Below are positions 23,930 to 33,800 of a DNA stretch of 64,000 nucleotides, one piece after another. The notes under the pieces are model-generated. The model was not told the origin of the DNA, did no database searches, and was given only the letters and a program-made list of their open reading frames with translations. Position 1 is the stretch's first letter. Each line of letters begins with the position of its first letter. The stretch is from Haemonchus contortus (Eukaryota; Nematoda; Chromadorea; Rhabditida; Trichostrongylidae): the NCBI GenBank assembly GCA_000469685.2, contig LS997563.1:39658468-39722467 (forward strand), in the 5' to 3' direction. The translations under genes and the position numbers were made by a program.

Positions 23930-24965
23930 TTTTGACCTCAGCCCCGCCCCCATCTTTGCAAGCCCCACCCATTTCAGACTTCGAACCACATCACTTTTAT
24001 TACATCCAGATACACTTTTTCCGCGTTCTAAAACGCATTTAAAGTGACTTGATAATTTTGATGTAAGCCCTGCCCACTTCGATACCAATCCCGTCCACTT
24101 GTGGGATCTGACCACATTTGTTCTATTACATCTTACCCCTTTTTTCCAGCATCCCACAACGTTTCTGAATAGAGTTATGAATTTTAGTTCTAAGCCCCGC
24201 CCACTTTAGTGCCAACCCCGCCCACTTCTAGGATTTGACCACATTTGTTCTTTTACACCTTAACACCTTTTTGCCGCATCCCAGAACGTTTCTGAATAGA
24301 GTTAAAATTTTGGATATAAGCCCCGCCCACTTTGATGTCAGCCCCGCCCACTTCGAGTATTTGGCCCCATTTGTTCTTTTACACCTTGACACTTTCTTGC
24401 CGCATCCCAGAACGTTTCTGAATAGAGTTATGAGTTTTTGATCCAAGCCCCGCCCACTTTAGAGCCAACCCCGCCCACTTTTGGAATTTGACCACATTTG
24501 TTCTTTTACACCTTAACACCTTTTTGCCGCATCCCAGAACGTTTCTGAATAGAGTCAAAGATTTTGGATTTAAGCCCCGCCCACTTTGATGTCAGCCCCG
24601 CCCACTTTGATGTCAGCCCCGCCCACTCCGAGTATTTGGCCCCATTTGTTCTTTTACACCTTCTCAGCATTTTGCCGCATCCCAGAACGTTTCTGAATAG
24701 AGTTATGAGTTTTTATCCAAGCCCCGCCCACTTTAGAGCCAACCCCGCCCACTTTTGGAATTTGACCACATTTGTTCTTCTGCACCTTGATACCTTTTTG
24801 CCGCATCCCAGAACGTCTCTGAGTAGAGTTATAAATTTTAGATCTGAGCCCCGCCCACTTTAGTGCTAACCCCGCCCACTTCTAGGATTTGACCACATTT
24901 GTTCCATTACCTTTAACCACTTTTTTCCGGCATTCTAGAACGTTTCTGAACGAAGTTACACTCAT
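23930..24965. repeat. Minisatellite, period about 127 bp, CCCCGCCC-rich
   Basis: Unit starts marked by AAGCCCCGCCCACTTT fall at 24192, 24318, 24445, 24572, 24719 and 24846 (as GAG), i.e. steps of 126, 127, 127, 147 and 127 bp. Two more diverged units precede them from about 23935 and 24062. Each unit carries CCCCGCCC twice, then CATTTGTTCTTTTACACCTT, GCATCCCAGAACGTTTCTGA and ATAGAGTT. Units alternate between a TTTAG.GCCAACCCC type and a TTTGATGTCAGCCCC type through 24719, a dimeric higher-order pattern of about 254 bp. The 147-bp unit has a 20-bp internal duplication. Open frames here on both strands are products of the repeat. Confidence 0.93.
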
Positions 24966-24989
24966 TTTTTAAAAGTAGCTTTCACCTTA

Positions 24990-25025
24990 ACGCACGCCCC
25001 GCCCATTGTGGGCGGGGCTTCGCTA
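24990..25025. repeat. GC-rich hairpin
   Basis: GCCCCGCCCA followed at once by TGTGGGCGGGGC forms a nearly perfect inverted repeat using the same CCCCGCCC box as the adjacent minisatellite. A weaker second copy is at about 25288-25314 (GCCCCGCCCC..GGGGGCGGAG). Both are followed by GCTA(A/G)GCTCAC, so they appear to be ends or modules of one repeat family. Confidence 0.75.
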
Positions 25026-25419
25026 AGCTCACGAATGCCCAGCACGCATGAGGCCTTGCTCACTCTTTTTATTTTTTTTTGCTGGTCTCGACGCCTCCGT
25101 TGAATCGAGTTGTAAATCTCTGCGGAAAGTACCGCCCACTGCGGGAACGCCCCGCCTACCGCCGGTGGATTTCCTTTATCTTGATCGCTGACCCATCCCT
25201 AACCTTTGCACATTTTTTCCCGGTGTCTGGAATGTTATGAGACCGAATGAGAAGAATTAGTCCATGACCCCGCTCAATTCCGGCGCATGCCCCGCCCCTT
25301 GGGGGCGGAGCTCCGCTAGGCTCACATGTGCTCTGTTGCACTTTCCCTATGCTCAACCCATTCCAAACTTGACCCGACTTCTCCAGGTGTTTCTCCAGAT
25401 GATACTGAAATTTGCGACG

Positions 25420-25462
25420 ACAAACAGACAAACAGACAGACAAACAAACAGACACACCAAGG
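25420..25462 (+). repeat. CAAACAGA microsatellite
   Basis: An array of CAGA/CAAA tetramers (ACAAACAGACAAACAGACAG and further) closes the GC-box repeat block. It produces the artefactual long frames seen here on both strands. Confidence 0.9.
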
Positions 25463-25604
25463 ATGTGGTTTATATATAGTAAGGATTCTTACATTAATGT
25501 ATGAAAAACAGACCTGTTTTAAAGTGAATGTTAGCTGTGCAAATATGTTATGGTGGATAAAACTGTTTGATAGCATGCTGAGTCTACAATGATTTTTCAT
25601 TCTC

Positions 25605-27706
25605 ATGAAAGTTGTCTTAGCGGTTGCTGCTCTTGCCTTCGCTGGAGTTCTGGGCCTGACACTACTCGTTCTTGGATGTGCGCTACCGATGTTCGGGTAT
25701 CTTATTCCTTTTTATTCTCCTGTACCTTAAATTCCTTCTTCAGTGACAGTAAATGCCACTTTAACCTTTATTCTATCTTTCCTACTTAATCTACCATGTT
25801 TTTAGGAATTGGTCACCTATGTTTGTTATTGCTTTCTATATATTTGCGCCAGTACCGCTTTTAATTGCTCGACGTTTTCAGGAAGACATGACTGGTAAAT
25901 TGGTAGTCTTTATTAATTTGCTCTGCCTCTCAATACCTCATTAAGGTACGAACGCATGCGTTGAATTAGCGTTATTTATTACAACTGCTATTGTGGTTTC
26001 CGCTTTCGCTCTTCCTACTGTTCTCGCTCATGCTGGCACGGTAGGTTGTTTACGATTCAGTGAATGGTTTGCTCTGGGGCTTTCCTTACATTTTGAAACA
26101 CCAAAATCACAGCGCTGACATGCTATTCTACTCCTTAGGCTAGATTTGGCTTTAGCGAAGCGGCAGAACGCTTCTTGTGCTTCATGTGGGATAGGGTTTA
26201 ATGGAAAAAAAAATAAATCTATGTAAGAATATACTTAGTAATGGCTCTGTTGACGTGGCTCTGATCGATGCCGCTCAGTGTTCTAAGTAACAGGGCCTGA
26301 GTGAAAAGCAAGAATGTAGGTGGTATCCAAGGTTTAGCGCAGTTAGTGGTGTCACTTCAATCAGAAGACAGGAACCAGCTTTTGTTTATGTTCCAAGTAA
26401 TATGTATTGTAACAAGATGGGTAATGAGAGTGCTGTGCCAATTAATTTCTTCTAACATAGGGTTTGTAAGTAGAATACTATCTAACAGACGACTTCGTTG
26501 TTGTAAACTTTCAAATATGAACGCCTCGGCTCTCAAGTGAGGTGATGCCTTTTCCATTCAGTTGGAAGTTACTTTTACTAATGACAATTGGGTCCACAAA
26601 GTAACTGCAACAATGGAAGTTAGTTTCAATAGTTCGAATGCTCAAAACTGCCCTAGTTTTATGCCTCAAAGATTTTTTTCTATTTCCCCTAATGATTCTT
26701 AGACTCCTAGATGGCATATGCTATTAATACGGTTTCCATCAATAGAGCTCTGAACTTATGCACTGCATCTTATATGTGTTGTGTTGTAGATTAAAGTGAC
26801 TGCAATGCTGTTGGCCAACACAGGATCTGTTGTGATGTTTCTTACTATTCTCGCTTACTTCTATCTTCATCGCGACGAAGATTCTGGCAGTTGGAGCCAA
26901 TCCCTGTTCTGATTGTGATCTGTTGTGCAAATGTGGTGCAGTTTTCAGTGATTTTGCAAATTTGTAGGTTAGTTCTACATCGTGCATTTTCGGTTAATCA
27001 GAGAAATTATGTTACTAAACCATCAAAAAGTTTGCCTTTTTTATGTTAGAAGTTAAGTACTCGGAAAATGTCCCCATCAATGCATGTTTTTCATTCATCG
27101 AAGAAGAGAGAAAAACTTTTAAATACTTTGCATCAGCATGGCGAGATAAGGCTGTTAGCAGTTTAGTGCTATTTTCAGTCTTTTTAAATTCTCGGCAATA
27201 CTCGATAAACCTAGTCATAGTAGTTTTCCAACGTGAAATAGGCGAACGTTTCTCCACGTGTAGCATGCCGCTAGATTATGTTGCTTCGGCCTTCGGATCA
27301 CATTCTGTGATCATGAAGAGTTTTCGAATCTGCTTGTTATTCGAAGATTGCTTGAACAGTAGAATGAAACAATGGGAAAACTGGGTTCTTTCATTTCAAA
27401 GCCTAGGGCACTTTTTTTGTGCATATTCTTGGTTCATTTTGGCATTTGCTGGCCGAAATCGCTCTAAAGCGATCGAAGCAACTTGTGAGTTCAGTTTTGT
27501 CAGGTAGCCTCAACTTTCTTCAAATCGTGACTGCTTGAGAATATATGCCTCTTTTGTTTGATTTCCCAATAATTTTCATACTTGTCTAGATTGCCGGGTC
27601 GTCGATGGTGTTGATATATATGGCAAATGGTGTAATATTCGCTGCAATTCTCGCTTACTTCAGACTTTTCGCAGGCGAAGACATGAATGACCTATCATTA
27701 TGGTGA
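25605..27706 (+). CDS. LEPROT: LEPROT/Vps55-family endosomal membrane protein, two alternative last exons
   Basis: Coding exons are 25605-25696, 25806-25894, 25946-26040 and then either 26790-26912 (TGA; 132 aa in all) or 27590-27706 (TGA; 130 aa). All junctions are GT-AG and in phase. The N-terminus [20 protein letters not shown] followed by LGCALPMFG, then [20 protein letters not shown] and [18 protein letters not shown], match the leptin-receptor-overlapping-transcript family. Family length is about 131 aa with four membrane helices and an acidic C-terminal tail, as here. Family members sit in Golgi/endosomal membranes and work with Vps68-type partners or affect surface receptor levels; yeast Vps55 functions in late-endosome-to-vacuole transport. 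The start is the only ATG giving a family-length N-terminus. Helix 4 and the C-tail are supplied by the alternative last exon. No upstream promoter motif is recognised beyond the GC-box repeat block ending about 150 bp before the ATG. Confidence 0.93.
26790..26912 (+). other. LEPROT: LEPROT last exon, version 4a
   Basis: Follows gtgttgtag and begins [20 protein letters not shown], then [11 protein letters not shown] and the ending SWSQSLF before TGA. The IK at its start agrees with the family (AVIKW in mammals). No AATAAA is seen close downstream. Confidence 0.88.
27590..27706 (+). other. LEPROT: LEPROT last exon, version 4b (duplicate)
   Basis: Follows cttgtctag, starts in the same phase as 4a, and encodes [20 protein letters not shown], then [18 protein letters not shown] and TGA. 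It shares the identical 15-mer ATTCTCGCTTACTTC with 4a and has the same layout of helix 4 plus acidic tail. Its final W resembles the family C-terminus (EQW in mammals). An AATAAA at 27842-27847 would serve it. Confidence 0.85.
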
Positions 27707-27841
27707 ACCAGACTTTTACGAATTTCATTCTGTAAGATATAATTCTTCATATGCTCTTTTGACATTCTCCAATTACAGTGGTACATGTAATTTTAGCTGA
27801 TTGATCAACTTAATTTCTCATTTGTACATTAATGATGATGA

Positions 27842-27847
27842 AATAAA
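27842..27847 (+). terminator. Probable poly(A) signal of LEPROT (4b form)
   Basis: AATAAA 136 bp after the stop of exon 4b, a normal 3' UTR length for a nematode gene. Confidence 0.55.
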
Positions 27848-27849
27848 TT

Positions 27850-30800
27850 TTGAAGAAACGAGCATCTCAAAAACAGGATAAAACAACGAAATAGACCATG
27901 ACCGTGCCTGCTGACTAACTATGATGGGTTCTGTTCTGTTCTAAGGAAACTCTTCAAAGACGCTAAAGTTTCTAAGGAAACGCTTCCAAATTAACGAAAA
28001 TTAATAAGAAGCTCGAACAATGATGTGCATCTTCCGCTTCTGCTCATGATCGGAAGAGCTATTACTTCAGCACTTTATAACTTTGTTATGCCTAAGCACT
28101 CTTAGTGTCTAGGTGTTACCAAAAATGTTCATAAATAAGCAAAATTGATCATACGTTAAAGGAGTTTGGTTAGAATGACATTGGTGAATTTGAGTGCGGT
28201 CTTTAAAGCTTTTGGTCGAGCCTTGAAAGAGTGAAAATGGGGAATGAGGAGTGTTCGTCCGAAGGGCGATGGCAAATTTTCCTTTCATTTCCTATGCAAG
28301 TGCGAAAAACCACATTTTTTTCAGTAAGACTAGTTTTTCTATAGCAGTAATGAAACGCGACATAGTACTTGGGGTGAACCTCAAGAGCGTAGACTTTGTA
28401 GTGGTGTCCGGGCAATGCTAATGCTTCACTCGCCAAGATTTGTAGATCATTCCACATGCTATGACTCCCATATATAGCATTAAGACTATTCGTACTTATT
28501 GCTATATATGGGAGGGGGGGGGGGGGGACAGCGGGGTGGGGGGAGCACATTTAATAAGCCACAAAGGCAAATATACGGGTTTCCGAAACGACCCTTCAAT
28601 GGTCAAGGACTTACTATTGGCATAGCTGCTCCACAGACTCTGTCCGTGTTTAGCCGCGACGCGGCCCGCAACGCAGGCGACGGCTGACACGACGCTGCAA
28701 ATCAAATGCGGTTTTTTCTATTGCACTCACGTCCACTGTGTTATTGCTGCATGCGGCAGTGGTGTTCGTTGACTTTACTCGAATGCACTTTGCTCGTCCT
28801 CTCTACTAGTACAATAAGTCCTTTTTATTTAGTTGAAAAACCATTATGGTTCATTTTGGATTCTGCTCGCCATCGTGGAGCAGATCGATTGCGCCAAAAT
28901 GGTGGCTGTTCCATCCAGGACATCCTATTTGTTCATTTCTGCCAAATTTCGCCGTTTTTCCTCACTACCGAGGGAAATTTAATCCTTCAGAGATCTTAGT
29001 TATGGTTCTAGACGTTCCTATTCGATTTTGTTACTTGTCTAATCCCCTAGAGCTGTAGTTTTTTTGTCGGTTGAACTAACCATGTCTTCGAATGACCTCC
29101 TCAGGAAGTTTCTTGGCTTGAACTTTTTATATTCCATAAGCAGGCACTGCGTTCAAAAAGTGCAGACTGCTTTTTTAGCAACTCCTTCGCGGTCTCTTAG
29201 AGGAATCGGTCGTACTTTGTAGCTTTCCGTGATATCTTGCCTTAATAACACTGAGTACCCAAGTTTTTTAAACTTGTAGATCCATCTTAAGCTTTTTTAT
29301 ACTCGTAGATTCCTCCTAAAGATGTTCTTATTGAAAGTTTTTATTATCAGGCAGATCCTGTCAAAGAAAAAGCATCTCAGCTAGCTGTGATCTATAGCCT
29401 CTAGTACCGCTGTTGTTTGCCAACAACTTACTTCTTTTACTTTTTAAGTTAGCAGGGAGAACCGCGTTGTACGCCTTACGCCTGCTTTTGAATAAAAGAA
29501 CAAATCTACACGATTTTACACTCGCACTTTTCTATGTAGCCGTGTAATCATTAAGCGAGCAGATGCGCTCGATTCATTGTAATAAGATGGAATATGGTGT
29601 AATTGTAATTAGAGGGATTTTGTCGTCCCGTGAATGTGTGACACCGTAACCCCCTAGTACCCCACCATCCACCCCCGTGGGCTTCACCCGGGGTACCTTT
29701 CCTTTGCATCGTATATGCGGCGGGTGTTTTGGAGGCGCTTCAGCGTGTGTTTGGGTTACTGTGTCACACGTTCACGGGACGATTAAATCCGTCTTGTGTA
29801 ATTGTAAATAGAGGGGCATTTTTGTAGTCTACTACTGAACAAAACCGGCAGTTTATATGATATTATACCGGCAGTTTTGATGGAGGTGTCCCTGATTGTC
29901 GATGCCCATGCAGAAAATTGTCTCTGAACTTTGTTTTCTCTATAATCTTGTCGGGATATTTAAACATCACCCATTCTGTCGTCATTGTTTTGACTCGACG
30001 TTTCTTTGCACAATTGCTTCTTTGAGTATCACATGCGACATTCAAGGTCGAGTAACACGAAGTCTTCTTTAGAACAACAATTTTTTGTCATAGTCTGAGC
30101 TAGTCGAGTTCGGCGGTGTTTACTGTTCGCACCATATCTGAATAATCCCCGAAGTGCCGTGGACATGTAGTGATTGAATGGGCCCCCGAAAAGGATTACG
30201 TACGGAACTTCTGAGCGGCCTCCGTCTCTTTTACGTTCTGTTCGCGGATTGAACGAAACCCCCGCCAATGCGTCGTGTTAGGACCTCGTACAGGAAGTCC
30301 AGAGCTAGAAAAAAAAGCATAATCAATTTGCATTTTATCTATTTTCTCGAATTCTGCTGTGTTCCGATTCTCTGATGAGTTTGTGTCCAGTTATTTTCGC
30401 CGATTCTCCGATTTTCCTCGTAGATGCCTATCTAATCTCTTTTGTCGAATCTCCGGTTCTCTGATTAAACTTTGCCTCACGAGTGCGCGCGGAACAAGCG
30501 GGAGCAAATAACAGGGAGTTCACGTAAAAGAAAGTGATGTTTACATGCTGATTGGGCTCATCGGCTATGACAAGCTGGATGAGATCCCTTTTCATTACAA
30601 ACATACTTTTTGCAAATGTCTTGACGCCTTTAATTTCCTTAGATGATGCACTGAGGTGGTGTGAAGTTGAACTCTTAAAGTGCGATTCTTCTTCACACTG
30701 ACTCCCTTACTGCGAGACGTTCCCTTCCCGCCACCTCCTTACCTAATTGATTCTTTCATTTTTTGCACGAGCGAGAGTGGACAGGACTAGGAGAGGGTAG

Positions 30801-33800
30801 TGATGTGTTAATGCTTCACTGCTGCTTAGCGCACGTCGTCTTCTTCTAATATTCGCAGCCAACATCCACTTTTTCCTTAACTCATTTTCTGCCGAAAATT
30901 GCTCGATAACGCTTCACATAGAACTCATAACGTTCCCCGATACTGACCATCCGTTTCGGTCCATACCCATGTGTGTAGTGAAATTGGCAAGTTCACTTCT
31001 ACAATAGAGCGGAGTGGTTTTGCCTTGCATGTGTGCTTTTATGTTTGTTCGATAAATGGGTACACATTGAGTGCCGCCCAACCGCCCTTGTAATCCTTCT
31101 TCGCTACAGTCAACCTGGCGTATGTTCATGGTTTCAGAGTTTTTATTTCTTCGGCTGACTCCGAAAAATCGGCGCCACCACCATTACCGTATGCTTACAT
31201 GAACAATATTTGTAGAGCCTTATATAATATAATCTTAGTGATTTCTTTTCTTTGGTTTCTTTTGAATTCCCCACAACATGCGATTGCGTACCCCAGTGAG
31301 TTCAGAGGCTTCTTCCAGCGGTGCTCAGTCAGGCCAGCAGAACTGTAGATCTCTGAATGCGCTCTTGAGCTTTGTTTCACAAACGCAATCACCTGTTTTC
31401 CCGATTTTAATGGTGCCGAGTTTCTTTTGTTTGCTTCGTAAACTCTACTCGAAAGCACAACATTGAGTGAGAGGGCTGTGCGGAATAATCATTGGTCTGT
31501 CATTAACTACCTCGATGTTTACCCATTTCACCTCTCTTCGGCACTATTATTTGCCATACCTTGTAGTTTTCTTGTTGTTGTTTACATAGCAACGCTGGTT
31601 TTCATATTACTTTCCAATATTCTTCCTAATTTTTTTGCTATTTTCATAGATTTCGCTCGAAATCATTATTCTCTATACTGCACCCCGGCAGTTTATTGAC
31701 ATATCGAGTGCCACTTAGTTTTGTATGCCCGCAAATTGTTCCCAGCCTACAATTATTACGATGACGTGACGTTATTAGCCCGAAAGCTCCTAAAGAAAGG
31801 CGCCGTATTCTGGATTTTGGTGTATATGATATCTTGGAAATAGTATTGAAGTTTTTGTTCGTCGCCCTTCTTTTACGTACGATTACCGTTTCCATACTTG
31901 CGTAAACTACTTCCATTTGTCATAGGTATTGCCGGCTTTTTTACAAACCACGTTAAGTAGCGTTTTGTAGCACATGTACGCAGGTCACTGACCTTCATAT
32001 CTTTCATCTATACCGTTCTATGCGCCGTCCTTTTGATGTCAGGCTATGTTTCCATTTTTTTACTCTTCAAGGTTCCCGTTTCCACAACTGAGAAGTTCCT
32101 CAAAAAGGCCGATGTCACCGTTTCAACACACTGCCAATTTTGTTTGTTTCCGCTCCAGTTCCTGAGCCGCTGCACTGATCTGGATAGTTGTGGCTGTGCG
32201 CTAGAAAGTTCTGTAGAGCACAGATATCCATTGTTGAAGGCAACAGAACCTTTTCAGAATTTTTAAGAAACTTCTGGTATCTTGTGTGGGGTATGGAATT
32301 CTGCATACAAGTGTTAGCAATAAAATCTTCTTCGACTACAAAAAGCAGCCCTATTCTGCGTTTGTGTGGGTCTTTATGACTGTTAACATCTGTGCAGCAT
32401 ATTTTTGAACCACCTGCCGATAACCACAGCCTACGCCTTCTTCCGAATTCCTTTCGCTTGAGCAAGTTTTCCGGCCACATCCTCTGAGATTACCTAGTTC
32501 AGTCGATGCGTGCGTCTTCTGGGAGTTCACATATAGGTTGAGTCTCGATTACCCTCGCTGATTTGTTCATAGCTTGGTTGATTCATGAAGTACGAGAAGA
32601 GAGCGGGTATGCTTCAAATCGCTTTCTCCTGCGCTTAGGTCTAGCTTCAATTAGGTCTCTGACGCCTGGATTTCTCTGAATCGTCTCATATATCATGTCT
32701 TCTATGATCTTAAGCGATGGGTAAAAATCTGAGATTTGAAGTATGGGAGAGATTCATACGCTATTTCAGTTCTTCGAAGAACCATTTCGGGATTTGGGAA
32801 GATTGAGAGATTCTTCGACGAGGAATGGAATGGAGTTCATTCGCCGAAAAAGATTAACTCAATTCCTTTCCGCCGGAGATTCACATCTTATGAGGACGCT
32901 GTAGTGGTGAAACGATGTCCTGTGTGACCCCGCAAAATTTATGCAAAAATAAGGCCTCCATTTTAAAACTCGTTGAAGTCGTTCTCATATTTTTGCTCGA
33001 AACCTTATTTATTTGAAATTCTTTTTGACTGGTCGCTCCTCATTATGCTAGGTACTACCGTGTTCCTTTAAGTAGCTGTCATCACAAAAGTTCTAATTCA
33101 TTTCGATCAGTTTTTTAATCGTGAGCAGTACGATAGCAGTACTTTTTTGCCTCACCCTCCCTCCCCTAATTCTCGGCCGAGTTCTGCGAATCACTTCATC
33201 ACTGCTGAAAATTTCTTCTTTCACTTTAAAACTTAGGATGAAATCCTGTAACTATGGTTAATATAGAGTATCCGCAAATTTCATATTCCGCATGAAATAA
33301 TCATCAACAGGAGCGTTTGGAACCAGCGCTAAGCCGACCATGTGGTAAATAAAAAAGAGGTTCATGAGATAGCCTCTTCAGTGGGAGCTCGAATTGTCTC
33401 TATATCTATTTCAAGACCAGCATTCCAATCCGACGCATTTCTCACGTTCTGTTTCTTGCGACCCTTTGGCCGGCCTAGCCGTTAGCGCGGTAGTTTTTTG
33501 ATGGGTAAGATACTCATCAGTCTGTGACTGTGAACGTCAAGTTCTTCAAGGACGAAAAAGAGTATCCGGAGACGATACGCTGTGATGCGTTTTTTTCGGT
33601 AACTTCTTTGGTTGTTAGATGCTCGTTGAGAAACTGTCAGATACAAAGTGCAATTCAGGGATTATGAGATAACTAGCTCATTTGAAGGCCGAAGGTCGTT
33701 GTTATACCACTTACTTTTTATTGCTTATTTGATAGTCCAGTCAGGAGTTCGAAAGATTTTATCTGAAGAAGCAAGGTAGAAAGAAACCAGAGAATGAGTG

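Noticed and set aside
23831..24863. Several open frames of 68-108 codons with repeated WAGL/SPAHF patterns
   Set aside because: They arise from translating the 127-bp minisatellite on both strands; the repetition follows DNA units, not a protein repeat.
25156..25606. Frames with TNRQTDRQ or CLSVCLSVC repeats
   Set aside because: Products of the CAAACAGA microsatellite.
28203..28550. 115-codon minus-strand frame
   Set aside because: No splice context, begins in a poly-G/poly-C tract, and no recognisable motif.
31278..31466. Ser/Gln-rich plus frame (SSEASSSGAQSGQQ) and two rival frames over the same bases
   Set aside because: All three frames are partly open and protein-like, so none can be preferred without transcript data.
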